Assembly: GCA_015063085.1 (NCBI GenBank)
Contig: SUTD01000001.1
Coordinates: 62,001 to 126,000, forward strand
Length of the DNA: 64,000 bases
Source: Methanocorpusculum parvum
GTDB lineage: Archaea > Halobacteriota > Methanomicrobia > Methanomicrobiales > Methanocorpusculaceae
Direction of reading: 5' to 3'
Made by a program: the position numbers and the translations under genes. Every line of letters begins with the position of its first letter. Position 1 is the first letter of the stretch. Positions 9,088 through 19,130 of the stretch are shown here, piece by piece. The notes below the pieces were generated by a model. It was given only the letters and a program-made list of their open reading frames with translations. It ran no database searches and was not told where the DNA came from.

Positions 9088-10518
9088 ATGTCCGAAGAAT
9101 TCCAGGTAATTATCGGTCTTGAGGTACACTGTCAGCTCAACACCAAGTCCAAACTCTTCTGCGGATGTTCCGCAGACTTCAGAGCAGACGCACCAAACAC
9201 TCACGTCTGCCCGGTCTGTCTCGGTCTTCCGGGAGCACTTCCGGTCTTAAACAAGAAGGCAGTCGAGTACGCATTAAAGGTTGCAAAAGCATTAAACTGC
9301 ACTATCCCTGAAGAAGGCGAGTTCTGCAGAAAGAACTACTTCTACCCGGACTTAGTCAAAGCATACCAGATTACCATGGGCGACGATCCGCTTGCAGTCG
9401 GCGGATACATCGAGATTGAAGACGATGCCGGAAACCCGAAGGTGGTAAACTTAACCAGAATCCACGTCGAAGAAGATCCGGGACGTCTTGTCCACATGGG
9501 CAACAAGGAACGCGGATACTACACCTTAGTTGACTATAACAGATCCGGTATCCCGTTAATCGAAATGGTTACCGAGCCTGAGATGTCCTCTCCAAAGGAA
9601 GCACGCCGTCTCTTAAACAAACTCAGAGCAACCCTCGAATACTTAGACGTCTTCGATCCGGAAAAGGAAGGATCTCTGCGTGTTGATGCAAACATCTCCA
9701 TCAAAGGACACGAGCGTGTCGAGATTAAAAACATCACCTCCTACAAAGGTGTCGAGAAGGCATTAACCTTCGAAATCACCCGTCAGAAGAACTTAATCCG
9801 CCGCGGAGGACGCATTGTCCGCGAGACACGTCACTTCCAGGAAGGAAAGGGAACCACCACCTCTGCCCGCTCGAAAGAGACCGCAAACGACTACCGCTAC
9901 TTCCCGGAGCCGGACCTGCCGGTCATCCGTGTTGCAGACTGGGTAAAAGACATCGAACTTCCGGAACTCCCGGATGCACGCCGCGACCGCTTCATGTCCC
10001 AGTACGGCATTGCCGTAAACCATGCAAGAACCTTAACCGGCGACTTAAAGCTTGCAGAGTTCTACGAAGCAATCGCAGAAGTCGGAGCTGCTCTTGCTGC
10101 ATCATGGACTGCTGATATCTTAATGGGAGAACTCAACTACCGCGACATGCATGTCTCAGAAGTTGCAGGCCACGCAGATCAGTTCGCAGAACTCATCGGT
10201 CTTGTCCGCGACAAGAAGATTACCGACAAAGCAGGTGTCGAGGTTCTCCGTGTCTGGCTTGACGCCCTCCACACCGAAGCAAAGAGCGAATCTCCGTCTG
10301 CAATCGTTGAGCGTCTCGGTCTTGCCCGCGAGTCCGGCGAGAGCTTCCGCGGAATCGTTGAGGCAATCCTCGAAAAGAACCCGCAGGCAGTAGCCGACCA
10401 CAAGGCAGGAAAGAAGGGAGCCTTAAACTTCATCGTTGGACAGGTTATGAAGGAGACCAAAGGCAAGTCCGACCCGCGTGAAATCCACGCAATGATTTCA
10501 GAGATTCTCGGAGAGTAA
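9088..10518 (+). CDS. gatB: Asp/Glu-tRNA amidotransferase subunit B
   Basis: A 476-aa kinase-like subunit that activates the tRNA-bound carboxylate with ATP. It begins with the family opening FQVIIGLEVHCQLNT, has the zinc-binding CGCS...CPVCLGLPG cysteines, and VEEDPGRLVH and DYNRSGIPLIEMVTEPE. The helical and YqeY-like C-terminal domains end with NFIVGQVMKETKGK. I choose the ATG at 9088, which follows a GAGGAGG site by 9 bp and sits 1 bp after the gatA stop. An in-frame ATG at 9064 lies inside gatA and lacks that spacing. Confidence 0.95.
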   Translation: MSEEFQVIIGLEVHCQLNTKSKLFCGCSADFRADAPNTHVCPVCLGLPGALPVLNKKAVEYALKVAKALNCTIPEEGEFCRKNYFYPDLVKAYQITMGDDPLAVGGYIEIEDDAGNPKVVNLTRIHVEEDPGRLVHMGNKERGYYTLVDYNRSGIPLIEMVTEPEMSSPKEARRLLNKLRATLEYLDVFDPEKEGSLRVDANISIKGHERVEIKNITSYKGVEKALTFEITRQKNLIRRGGRIVRETRHFQEGKGTTTSARSKETANDYRYFPEPDLPVIRVADWVKDIELPELPDARRDRFMSQYGIAVNHARTLTGDLKLAEFYEAIAEVGAALAASWTADILMGELNYRDMHVSEVAGHADQFAELIGLVRDKKITDKAGVEVLRVWLDALHTEAKSESPSAIVERLGLARESGESFRGIVEAILEKNPQAVADHKAGKKGALNFIVGQVMKETKGKSDPREIHAMISEILGE

Positions 10519-10524
10519 ACCTCA

Positions 10525-13317
10525 ATGCACCTGATAATTGCCGAAAAGAACATCGTTGCAGAACGGATTGCCGCATTTGTATCCGGACCGGGCAAGGTTC
10601 AGGCAAAACGTGACGGCAACGTTGTTCAGTACTTCGTCAATGACTGTGTTGTCATGGGTCTTCGCGGACACGTGGTTGAAGTTGACTTTGTTGAAGGATA
10701 CAAAAACTGGAGAAGCGAAGAACACCCGCCGCGCTCTTTAATCAACGCCGGAATCGAGAAGAAGCCGACCGAAAAGAAACTCGTCTCAATGATGCAGAGG
10801 GAAGCACGCAAAGCTTCCCGCGTCACCATCGCGACGGACTTTGATACCGAAGGAGAGCTCATTGGAAAGGAAGCCTTTGAGCTTATCCGTGCGGTCAATA
10901 AAACCGTTCCAATCGACAGGGCACGCTTCTCTGCAATCACCAAGGAGGAAATCTTAGCCTCCATCCGCGATGCCCAGAGTCTGGATATGAACTTAGCAGC
11001 GGCCGGTGAATCCCGTCAGATTATTGATCTTGTCTGGGGTGCATCGATTACTAGATTCCTCACCATTGCCGCACACCGCGGAGCAGAGGGCATCCTCTCA
11101 GTCGGACGCGTGCAAAGCCCGACTCTTGCGATGATTGTTGACCGCGAGAAAGAGATTGAGGCATTCGTTCCTGAAAAGTACTGGATGCTCTCTCTTTCCG
11201 CACAGAAAGGCCGCGACGTCATCGAAGCACGCCATGTTCACGGAAGATTTACCGACCGTGCTGAAGCAGAGGCCGCATACAATGCAACAAAAGCCCCGCT
11301 TACGGTAACTGACATCACAACCGGCCACAAAACAGACAAAGCCCCGACACCGCTCGATACCACAGCATTAATCGTTGGAGCGGGACGTCTGGGAATCTCT
11401 GCGGCTTCTGCCATGAGCAGAGCAGAAGAGCTCTACATGCGCGGATTTATCTCATATCCGAGAACCGACAACACCACGTATCCGAAGAGCTTAAACATCT
11501 CCGAACAGCTTCAGCTCTTTGCAGGCGGAATCTTCAAAAAAGAGGTTGCCTTTGTCAGGGAAAATCTCCGTGCAGCCCCAACCCGCGGCAGAAAAGAGAC
11601 AACCGACCACCCGCCAATCTATCCGACAGGACTTGCAACTCCGGAGGATATTCCGGATACGGTCACCTGGAAGCTCTATGAGTTTGTCGTCCGCAGATTC
11701 TTTGCAACCGTCTGCCGCGATGCAGAATGGGAAACCATGAAGGTCAACCTGGCAGCATCCGCCGAACCGTACACGGTAACAGGCGGCCGTCTGCTTGTTC
11801 CGGGATGGAGAGGTGTTTATCCGTACAGCAAGGCTGAGGAAAACATTCTCCCGGTCTTCACGAAAGGTGAAACCCTGACCTTAACCGGCAAAGACATGGC
11901 TGAAAAGGAGACCAACCCTCCGGCACGCTACACGCAGAGCCGTCTCATCCAGAGAATGGAGGAGTTAGGTCTTGGCACCAAATCCACCCGTCACGAAGTC
12001 ATCAGCAAACTTGCCAGCCGTAAATACATCGAAGGAAACCCCATGAAGCCGACCGTTATCGGACGCGCGGTAATTGAATCGCTTCAGCAGTATGCAGAGA
12101 CGATTACCAAACCGACGATGACCAAGACCTTGGAAGAGTCGATGGGCGAGATTGCTGCAGGCAAGAAAACCATGGCTGCAGTTCTCGACGAGTCCAAAGA
12201 GATGCTCTCCTGTATCTTCGATGAACTCGAAAAGAACGAAGAAGGCATCGGAACCGAGATTATGAACCGTTCCCGCGAGGAACAGTTAATCGGCCCGTGC
12301 CCGGTCTGCGGAAAACAGCTGGTCATAAAGCGTGTGGGAAGCTCTCAGTTCATTGGATGCTCCAGGTACCCGGACTGTTCCTTCAACGCAGGAATTCCGC
12401 CTGCAGTCTGGGGCAGTGCGGTAAAGACTGCTGAGGTCTGTCCGATTCATGGCGTAAACCATGTTCAGCTCTTACGGAAAGGTGCTCCGCCGTGGAAGTT
12501 CGGCTGTCCGGTCTGTTCCCATATCGAGACCAATGCAGAGTTCTTCCGCCAGATGGACTGTATGACCGAAGAGATGCTTGCCAAACTCCATGCAGTGCAT
12601 ATTTACACCACAAACGATCTGCTGTCTCACAGTGCAGATGAGCTTGCTGCAAAGCTTTCCGTCTCCCGTGCCGCAGCGGAAATGCTCAGGGAGGAGGGAG
12701 AAGAGGTTATGGCTCTGCTGCGAAACCGTGCGGCTCTTCGGAAATTTGTCTCTCCGAGAATCCCGGTAAAACGGGGAAGAGGGGCAGGAAAGGTCTGTAA
12801 GGCTCTTTACTCCGAAGGAGTGAACTGTCTGGAGGATTTAGCAGTCTGTACGCCGTCTGATCTCCGGAAGGCTTTCTTAAATGAGGAAGAGGCCTGTGCG
12901 TTAATCGCCGAGGCAAAGGACTCGGTGAATATGGCCTGGATGAAGGAAGCAGGAATCCCGACTGTCACCTTAAAGAAGTATGCAGCAGCAGGACTCGCCG
13001 ATCCTAAGAGATTCCTGACGGCCCATCCGGCGGGAATCGCGCTTGCTTCCGGTGTTTCTATTACCACGGTCTGTTCCCATCAGACAAAGGCTGCAGAGGC
13101 AGCAGGCGTCGCTCCTCCGGAGAAGCTTTCCAAGCCGCAGTTCGAGAAGGGCGTTGCCACGCTTTCCGGAAAAGCAGATCCGGAGATTCTGGCAGTTCTG
13201 GCACTCGCCGGAGCATGGAATGCAGAAACGCTTGCGGCTGCTGATGCAAAAACACTTGCGGGCATCACCGGTGTTGATGCAAAAGTCATCGCAAAACTGC
13301 AGAAGGCGAAAAAGTGA
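10525..13317 (+). CDS. topA: DNA topoisomerase I (type IA)
   Basis: A 930-aa protein starting 6 bp after gatB. A TOPRIM domain sits at the N-terminus, with the acidic DFDTEGE at residues 105-111. The active-site tyrosine is Y311 in GFISYPRTDNTTYP. The strand-passage core is followed by a four-cysteine zinc finger (CPVCGKQL...GCSRYPDC, about residue 592) and a second one (CPIHG...CPVC). Beyond about residue 690 there are several helix-hairpin-helix-like segments (for example AAGLADPKRFLTAHP and LAGITGVDAKVIAKL), an extended tail seen in some archaeal enzymes. It relaxes negative supercoils. Confidence 0.95.
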   Translation: MHLIIAEKNIVAERIAAFVSGPGKVQAKRDGNVVQYFVNDCVVMGLRGHVVEVDFVEGYKNWRSEEHPPRSLINAGIEKKPTEKKLVSMMQREARKASRVTIATDFDTEGELIGKEAFELIRAVNKTVPIDRARFSAITKEEILASIRDAQSLDMNLAAAGESRQIIDLVWGASITRFLTIAAHRGAEGILSVGRVQSPTLAMIVDREKEIEAFVPEKYWMLSLSAQKGRDVIEARHVHGRFTDRAEAEAAYNATKAPLTVTDITTGHKTDKAPTPLDTTALIVGAGRLGISAASAMSRAEELYMRGFISYPRTDNTTYPKSLNISEQLQLFAGGIFKKEVAFVRENLRAAPTRGRKETTDHPPIYPTGLATPEDIPDTVTWKLYEFVVRRFFATVCRDAEWETMKVNLAASAEPYTVTGGRLLVPGWRGVYPYSKAEENILPVFTKGETLTLTGKDMAEKETNPPARYTQSRLIQRMEELGLGTKSTRHEVISKLASRKYIEGNPMKPTVIGRAVIESLQQYAETITKPTMTKTLEESMGEIAAGKKTMAAVLDESKEMLSCIFDELEKNEEGIGTEIMNRSREEQLIGPCPVCGKQLVIKRVGSSQFIGCSRYPDCSFNAGIPPAVWGSAVKTAEVCPIHGVNHVQLLRKGAPPWKFGCPVCSHIETNAEFFRQMDCMTEEMLAKLHAVHIYTTNDLLSHSADELAAKLSVSRAAAEMLREEGEEVMALLRNRAALRKFVSPRIPVKRGRGAGKVCKALYSEGVNCLEDLAVCTPSDLRKAFLNEEEACALIAEAKDSVNMAWMKEAGIPTVTLKKYAAAGLADPKRFLTAHPAGIALASGVSITTVCSHQTKAAEAAGVAPPEKLSKPQFEKGVATLSGKADPEILAVLALAGAWNAETLAAADAKTLAGITGVDAKVIAKLQKAKK

Positions 13318-13345
13318 TGCGCAAAACGGTAGATGAGGATTGATA

Positions 13346-14095
13346 ATGCCGCAGATTGATATTGTTCTTGTTGAACCCTTATATGAAGGAAACATTGGCT
13401 TTGCCGCCCGTGTTATGAAGAATTTCGGATTTAAGAACATGGTTCTGGTAAATCCGCCAGAGTTAACCGTCGAAGCCCGCGCCCGTGCATCGCATGCAAA
13501 GGATGTCTTAGACAACGCAGAGCGTATCTCCTTGGAGGAGGTTTTCGAGAGAAGCACGCTTTGTATTGCAACCACCGGCGGGCTTTCCAAGTCGGTGTCT
13601 CATCCGATGAGAATGCCGTACTATGCTGTCTCCGAGCTTCGCGAGATGATTGGCGATATTGACGGCAGAATTTCGATTCTGTTCGGCCGCGAGAACTGGG
13701 GGCTGAACAATGAGGAGATTTCCCAGTGCGATATTGTCTGTACCATCCCGACAAGCGAGGAGTATCCAATCTTAAACATCTCACATGCGATTGGAATCGT
13801 CTGCTATGAGTTAGCCCACCTGCAGAGAGGCGAGTATATGCTTGCCTCCAAGCAGGAGATGGATTCTCTTTACAAGCACATCGGTGAGTTCTTAGAGCTT
13901 GCCGGACACCAGATTGAAAAGAGAGGTCCAACGCTTCTTCTTGCAAAGCGTGTGTTTGGAAGAACCAAACTCACTGTCCGCGAGGTCAGTACCATGCACG
14001 GAGTTCTCCGCCGTGCCGAGCGTAAAATGAAACTCGCAGACGAAGAGCTTCCGGAGTATCCGGAAATGGATGCGGTTTTCGAGGACGAGGAGTAA
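13346..14095 (+). CDS. trmJ: TrmJ-like tRNA 2'-O-methyltransferase (SPOUT)
   Basis: A 249-aa SpoU/TrmH-superfamily methyltransferase. Motif 1 is VLVEPLYEGNIGFAARVMKNFGF, motif 2 is SILFGRENWGLNNEEISQCD and motif 3 is YPILNISHAIGIVCYEL, which together form the knotted SAM site. The C-terminal extension (about residues 175-249) is typical of TrmJ, which methylates position 32 of tRNA. The ATG at 13346 is preferred over an upstream TTG at 13340, because a TGAGG-type site lies about 8 bp upstream of it. It lies 28 bp downstream of topA and is probably cotranscribed. Confidence 0.88.
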   Translation: MPQIDIVLVEPLYEGNIGFAARVMKNFGFKNMVLVNPPELTVEARARASHAKDVLDNAERISLEEVFERSTLCIATTGGLSKSVSHPMRMPYYAVSELREMIGDIDGRISILFGRENWGLNNEEISQCDIVCTIPTSEEYPILNISHAIGIVCYELAHLQRGEYMLASKQEMDSLYKHIGEFLELAGHQIEKRGPTLLLAKRVFGRTKLTVREVSTMHGVLRRAERKMKLADEELPEYPEMDAVFEDEE

Positions 14096-14162
14096 TTCCC
14101 TCGTTTTCCCCATACTTTTCTCAACACATAACTATTTAAAAAGCCAGTTCTAACTCTATAGT

Positions 14163-14420
14163 ATGACGGATATTATAAGTACGATAGTTCTGATTATCCT
14201 CGCCGTCATTATCTGCATTGTGTTATACTTCGTCTTCAAAAACGGTATGAAGCTGTTAATCAATGCCTTGTGCGGCGTGGCAATTCTTTTTGTGGTTTCC
14301 TTCCTTCACTTAGCGCCCATTGGATCTCTTTCGCTTGCACAGGTTATTGTTTGTGCGGTTGGAGGGGTTATTGGCGCGGTTCTGCTGATTGTTCTGTCAT
14401 TCTTCGGAATCGTCATTTAA
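14163..14420 (+). CDS. BofA-like small membrane protein
   Basis: An 85-aa, almost entirely hydrophobic protein with three likely membrane helices (about residues 5-25, 34-52 and 60-83). The central FKNGMKLLINALCGVAILFVV matches the PF07441 (BofA/SigmaK-inhibitor) pattern found in many methanogens with no sporulation. The role in archaea is unknown. A TATA-like ACTATTTAAAAAG at about 14130-14142 lies roughly 20 bp before the ATG, so it may be transcribed separately from trmJ. Confidence 0.7.
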   Translation: MTDIISTIVLIILAVIICIVLYFVFKNGMKLLINALCGVAILFVVSFLHLAPIGSLSLAQVIVCAVGGVIGAVLLIVLSFFGIVI

Positions 14421-14563
14421 TTGAGGACATCCCCTCCTTTTTTTAAAAAAGAACTCTTCGGTCTCACTTGATTTTGCACATACTCTCCAGACAGCGCAAA
14501 ACAGGAGGCGGGAGGCAGATGAAAGCAGTTTTTGAAAAACAGTGTGGGATTCCTTTTGGAATC
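14421..14563. terminator. T-rich convergent intergenic terminator
   Basis: The gap between the BofA-like gene (+) and rfcS (-) carries a T8 run with a following A6 (about 14437-14450). Poly-T tracts terminate archaeal transcription, and this one can act for the rightward gene; the A-tract reads as T on the other strand. The rest of the gap shows no gene. Confidence 0.5.
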
Positions 14564-15529
14564 TTAGTCCATCCCGATTTTGATGAACTTTGCAATTAAG
14601 GCATCCATCTGGATATCCGCATTTGCCCCTTCGCTTAAGCGGAAGTCTGTCTCTCCGATAGCATCAATTAAATCCGTTTTGACACGGCGGTCAAGGTCTT
14701 TGGCGGAAGATACGGCACGGTAGAGCTGGTTTAAGAGTTCGTTTGGGGCGATTCCTTTGTCGTACATCAGCATATGCAGCATCCGTTCAGATGTCTCGAA
14801 GTCTCCTTCTTTGCAGAGCTCAACAAGCAGGGCAATCTCTTCGGGCTTTGCAGTTGAGGTTACGGCATAGACGTTTGCGGCAGTAACTGAGTCTGCGACA
14901 ATTGCTGCTCCCTGTAATGCGTTGATTGCCTTTCGCATATCTCCCTGGGAAACATAGGTGATGGCAGAGTAGGCATCCTCTTCGATTACAATTCCTTCTG
15001 CTTTTGCGATTCTGTCCATCTCTTCGCGGACTGCATCTTCTGTCAGCGGACGGAAGCGGTAGATTGCACAGCGGCTCTGAATCGGGTCGATGATTTTTGA
15101 GGAGTAGTTGCAGGAGAGGATAAAGCGGCAGGTCTCGGCATAGTTTTCCATGGTTCTGCGAAGTGCTGCCTGGGCATCATTGGTTAATGCATCCGCTTCA
15201 TCGAGGAAGAGTATCTTAAACTCTGCATCACCCAAGGGAGAAGTTCTTGCGAACTGTTTGATCTGGGTTCGGACGACATCAATTCCGCGCTCGTCAGAGG
15301 CGTTGAGTTCGCGGAAGTTCATACTCCAGGTGTCACCGAACATTTCGCGGGCTAATGCAACTGCGCAGGTGGTTTTTCCTATTCCGGCAGTTCCGGTGAA
15401 TAATAGATGCGGAAGGCTTTTTGCGGCAGCATAGGTCTTTAACCGCTCGACAATTTCCTGCTGTCCGGAGACTTCGTCTAAGGTCTTCGGGCGGTATTTT
15501 TCTATCCAGATATCAGGGGATGCCTGCAT
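14564..15529 (-). CDS. rfcS: Replication factor C small subunit (clamp loader)
   Basis: A 321-aa AAA+ ATPase. Walker A is GTAGIGKTT (unusual Ala-Gly-Ile in place of the common PGTGKT), Walker B is LFLDEADAL, and the arginine-finger motif is [10 protein letters not shown] (SRC). The opening [24 protein letters not shown] is diagnostic. RfcS tetramers with RfcL load the PCNA sliding clamp. The large subunit is not in the window. The next 370 bp upstream carry its promoter and the terminator of the neighbouring surface-protein gene. Confidence 0.95.
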   Translation of the reverse strand: MQASPDIWIEKYRPKTLDEVSGQQEIVERLKTYAAAKSLPHLLFTGTAGIGKTTCAVALAREMFGDTWSMNFRELNASDERGIDVVRTQIKQFARTSPLGDAEFKILFLDEADALTNDAQAALRRTMENYAETCRFILSCNYSSKIIDPIQSRCAIYRFRPLTEDAVREEMDRIAKAEGIVIEEDAYSAITYVSQGDMRKAINALQGAAIVADSVTAANVYAVTSTAKPEEIALLVELCKEGDFETSERMLHMLMYDKGIAPNELLNQLYRAVSSAKDLDRRVKTDLIDAIGETDFRLSEGANADIQMDALIAKFIKIGMD

Positions 15530-15902
15530 ATCTTACATATTGAATTCAAAGGCGGATAAAGACTGTGATGGGGGTGTGCAGAAGAGGGAAACGATACTAT
15601 CTAATTAAAGAAAAAAAAATATGATGTGCCGGTGTCTGTGTTTCTGATGCGGGTTTTGCTTATGCAAGATAGGAAAATGAAATCGATACGTTTTGTTTGT
15701 TTACCGGATGTCTTTTTCTGGAAGACATGGTTGATTTGATTTTTTTGAGCTTTCATTTCCGATTTTCAGCGCTGAGGAAATGAAAACCATAGCTTTGGTG
15801 AGCTAAATGATTGCATCAGATACTGTCCAGCCGGTGAGGCAGACTGCTCTAAGAGAAAAGAAAGACGAGGAGTCTTTCTTTTGCAGACTGTTATAACACA
15901 TC
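15530..15902. other. Intergenic region between rfcS and the surface-protein gene
   Basis: No gene is visible. The half next to rfcS must hold its leftward promoter, and the half next to the surface-protein gene holds a clear terminator hairpin at 15856-15882. The middle (15600-15850) is AT-rich with short A and T runs and no repeats that I could find. Confidence 0.6.
15856..15882 (-). terminator. Hairpin terminator of the surface-protein gene
   Basis: AAAAGAAAGAC at 15856-15866 pairs perfectly with GTCTTTCTTTT at 15872-15882 around a 5-nt loop. In the leftward direction it lies 21 bp after the stop codon at 15903 and is followed by a T/C-rich tract. Confidence 0.7.
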
Positions 15903-18866
15903 TTACTGGTTCAGATTAGCCTCATAAAGAACCTTACTTTCATCATTCGCTAACCACTGTAAAACATCGTGGTCAAAAGTACCGTCATCAATGGTCAGAG
16001 CTGGAGCATCTCCTTTGTATCCGGAACCGATAGATACAGTACCGCCAAGGAAGCTACCTCCTTTGATGGTAATCTTTGTGTTTGCATGGCTGTTACCGTC
16101 GGAGTAAGTGTACATGACGTTTGCTTCATCCGGCTTCTCATTAGTGCTCTGGAAAGTTCCGTCGTGGATGGTTACGGTAATCTTCGGAGCTACAGATGTA
16201 TCAGAACCCGGAAGCTGAATCCATGCTGGAGTTCTTGCCTGGACTGAACCAGATTTCATGATGAACGCAGAAGAATCACCACTGTATAATGCAACACGCA
16301 GTGCACATCTATTACCAATCAGCGTACCGCCGTCAAGGGTAAACGTGCCACTCTGTACGTCAACTGCATAGGATGCTCCGCCATCAGAACCATTAGTCAC
16401 AATCACATCCTCACCAATAGTCAGAGTTCCGGTGTTGGTAATAGTGTTGGTTGCATAAGCTGGGATGGCCTGCATATCTGGGTTTTCGGCAACGAATGAA
16501 ATCGTGCCTTTACCGGTGATGGTTAAGGTACCCTTATTATTAATAATAGCCGATGCTCCGGTATTAGAGACAGCATAGGAAAGGTCGTTTCCATTCAGGT
16601 CAAGAGTGATTTCTTTTCCTGCAGAGATAGTGAGAGTCTCATCTAAGATAACATCGTTCAGCAGAGTGATAGTCTTGCCAGGTTCTGCTGCGGCGATTGT
16701 ACCCTGGAGAGTGCTATAGTAGGTATCTCCAATCTTAGCCTCAACAGGCTTGCCACCGTCGTAAGCACCACCAATGTTGCTCGAAGCGCCATCCACGTTT
16801 GTAACAGTAATATCAGTTATAGTGGATGTTCCACCGAGAGAACCGGATACTACTCCTACACGGCTATCATCACAATTAAGAACAACGTTCTCAACCTTAG
16901 CGGTATTAAGAGTCTGACTGGCAATGATACCGGAAATACCACCTACGCACGTTTCACCGGAGATAGTTACACCGGATACGCAGAAGTTAGAGTACTCTGC
17001 AATCAAACCGTGATTCATCTGAATGTCTGAGATTACACCACCTACGGTCCTCTGACCAGTAATAGTAGATCCATCATTACCGGCAACTTCGAGGTTGCTT
17101 GCATCAACACAAAGTCTTGTATAAGCAAGAACACCGGACGTATAGTCACCACCAGTGATATGGATATTACCGCATACTTTGATGTTGTCTACGATAGTGT
17201 AGTAAGGATAGGCGATTGCAGCCGATACGATGTCACCAGTAGTAGAAATATCAACGTTTTCAATAATGAGATTCTTGATAGAGTTCTGATTATCTTTATC
17301 GGTTCCCTCGGTAACACCGAACAGACCAGCATATACGTATCCATCGTCATCGAGAGGGAGAGTAGTAATCTTAAGATTCGAAATTTTATGATTATTACCA
17401 TCGAAGTGACCCATAAATCCATGTTCAGCGGAAGCACTTCCAATAGGAGTCCACTCCTCATTCTTGAGATCAATGTTATTCATGAGGGAAACGGTCTTTC
17501 CGCTGAAATAATCTTCACCAGAGTTTACAGCATCACGGAACTCTTTCAGACCTTCAAGAGAGTAGATATCAAGATATCCGTTCTCGTGGGTTACTGATTT
17601 TACAACGAGACAGTCGGCAGTGTTTGCATCATTGTCAAAGGCAACTATCTCATCATTCAGATAAACTTTGATATTATCAGAACCATCTTTGAGTACATGA
17701 ATTAACTCGAATTTCGTATACTTCAGAGTTGCGGCAAAACCGTTACCATCGATAATAACCGGCACGGTGATTTCAACCGGTTCATCAATGATAGCCTTTA
17801 AGGTAATAGTCCATTCAGGTTCAGATACAGGTTCATCTCCAAGAGCAGTCGGAGCAGGCTCATAGAAGAGAACATTCCAGCCATCCTGAACATGTTCAGT
17901 CGGAGCGTCCTCAGCCGGAGCGGCAAGCGGTCCGCTGCTACTGCCGGAAATCATATCTAAAAGGTGCTGCAGACCATCTGCGGTGAAAGCATCACCAACC
18001 TGATTCTCCTCATCCACCGCTGCGATTGGGACAAGAAGACCGTCTGCAGGTGTATCATCAAAGACAACTTTCTTCTCAGTTCCTGCATCAGAGTCAGTAA
18101 TAGTTACTTCAACTTTCTCAGGACTATCAGCCTTAATCTTGATTTCAGTATCCTCTGCATAGGTCAGAGAGACAGGAGTGGTCGTAGCATCAACATCACT
18201 GCTAATTTCGATGGTTACATCTTTATCTCCAACATTAATCGGAGTTTCTGGGGCAGTTACTAAAGTAATAGTCTCTCCCGCCTCTGCATTAGTAATTGCT
18301 TCATCAACAGAGGTGTAGGACTCACCATTAATCTCAACAAGGTACGGCTTAAAAGATCCACAGGAACACAGTAATCCCTGCTTACCATCTTTTTCACCCT
18401 CGACATAGTTGTGTGTGTGGCTTCCAGACGAAACTCCCATAACATCCCAGTCGGCATACAGAACTAAATCTGCAGTAACCGGAGTTGCGAAGTCATAGGC
18501 ATTCCTGTTCTCCTTGTCAGTAGTCCACTTGACAAAGATGTACTGTGCTGTCGGCTTTTCCGGAACTTCCGGCTCAGCGACGCTTTCTCCTTCATCGACA
18601 TACACTGTCAGATAAACACTGCTGTCAACAGCAGAATTCATCATGAAAGTAACCGTAAAGTCTCCTTCCGCCGGGACAACTGGGTCAACCGGTTCTTCAG
18701 GAACTACCGGATCTTCCGGCTCTTCCGGGACAACCGGATCTACTGGCGGTGTAATCGGGTCGACAGGATCTACCGGGTCAACAGGACCGGACGGCAGAAT
18801 ACAGCCCGCACAGCACACAATAGCAATAAGAGCCAGTGCAAGTACGATTGCAAATTTCTTAGTCAT
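15903..18866 (-). CDS. Large cell-surface lipoprotein with InlB-like repeat and beta-helix
   Basis: A secreted protein of 987 aa. The ATG at 18866 starts a signal peptide, MTKKFAIVLALALIAIVCCAGC, ending in a lipobox-like CCAGC; an earlier in-frame ATG at 18944 would bury it. Next comes a Pro-Val-Asp/Glu-rich linker of short repeats (PVDPVDPVDPITPPVDP and similar). An InlB/Listeria-Bacteroides-type repeat follows (VTFMMNSAVDSSVYLTVYVD to LYADW), and then beta-helix repeats with GLUG-like motifs (GHFDGNNHKISNLKI). It is very acidic and rich in Thr, Ser and Gly, as expected for an external adhesin-like protein of the methanogen surface. No ligand can be inferred. Confidence 0.85.
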   Translation of the reverse strand: MTKKFAIVLALALIAIVCCAGCILPSGPVDPVDPVDPITPPVDPVVPEEPEDPVVPEEPVDPVVPAEGDFTVTFMMNSAVDSSVYLTVYVDEGESVAEPEVPEKPTAQYIFVKWTTDKENRNAYDFATPVTADLVLYADWDVMGVSSGSHTHNYVEGEKDGKQGLLCSCGSFKPYLVEINGESYTSVDEAITNAEAGETITLVTAPETPINVGDKDVTIEISSDVDATTTPVSLTYAEDTEIKIKADSPEKVEVTITDSDAGTEKKVVFDDTPADGLLVPIAAVDEENQVGDAFTADGLQHLLDMISGSSSGPLAAPAEDAPTEHVQDGWNVLFYEPAPTALGDEPVSEPEWTITLKAIIDEPVEITVPVIIDGNGFAATLKYTKFELIHVLKDGSDNIKVYLNDEIVAFDNDANTADCLVVKSVTHENGYLDIYSLEGLKEFRDAVNSGEDYFSGKTVSLMNNIDLKNEEWTPIGSASAEHGFMGHFDGNNHKISNLKITTLPLDDDGYVYAGLFGVTEGTDKDNQNSIKNLIIENVDISTTGDIVSAAIAYPYYTIVDNIKVCGNIHITGGDYTSGVLAYTRLCVDASNLEVAGNDGSTITGQRTVGGVISDIQMNHGLIAEYSNFCVSGVTISGETCVGGISGIIASQTLNTAKVENVVLNCDDSRVGVVSGSLGGTSTITDITVTNVDGASSNIGGAYDGGKPVEAKIGDTYYSTLQGTIAAAEPGKTITLLNDVILDETLTISAGKEITLDLNGNDLSYAVSNTGASAIINNKGTLTITGKGTISFVAENPDMQAIPAYATNTITNTGTLTIGEDVIVTNGSDGGASYAVDVQSGTFTLDGGTLIGNRCALRVALYSGDSSAFIMKSGSVQARTPAWIQLPGSDTSVAPKITVTIHDGTFQSTNEKPDEANVMYTYSDGNSHANTKITIKGGSFLGGTVSIGSGYKGDAPALTIDDGTFDHDVLQWLANDESKVLYEANLNQ

Positions 18867-18943
18867 TTTTACAAACCTGTATAAGCCAATTTGCAAATCC
18901 AATCCCAGACAATTCTGCGCAGAAATAATCTGAGATGGAGGCA

Positions 18944-18963
18944 AATCCTTATACAGAAGGAAT
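18944..18963 (-). repeat. 20-bp inverted repeat, left copy, with TATA-like core
   Basis: Read on the minus strand it is ATTCCTTCTGTATAAGGATT, identical to the plus strand at 19517-19536. The TATAAGG core lies about 80 bp upstream of the surface-protein ATG and may be its TATA box. The segment between the two copies is about 553 bp. Confidence 0.6.
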
Positions 18964-19130
18964 GAAAGAGTATTCTGCGGCGAATTGAAAATTGAAGCAA
19001 TTTGCCGATTTGTTTCATGAAAAATACGGTTGATGATTGAAAAGGAACAGATGGTTTTAATTCTTGGAAAAATAGGATTTGACTATCTTATTTTTGAGGA
19101 TGGTTTTCTTTTGCCTCTGTCCTTACTCAT

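Noticed and set aside
18680-18800. Tandem repeat-like DNA near the start of the surface-protein gene, at first glance like a repeat array
   Set aside because: It encodes the Pro-Val-Asp/Glu linker of the surface protein; the opposite-strand Gly-Ser-Thr frame there is its shadow.
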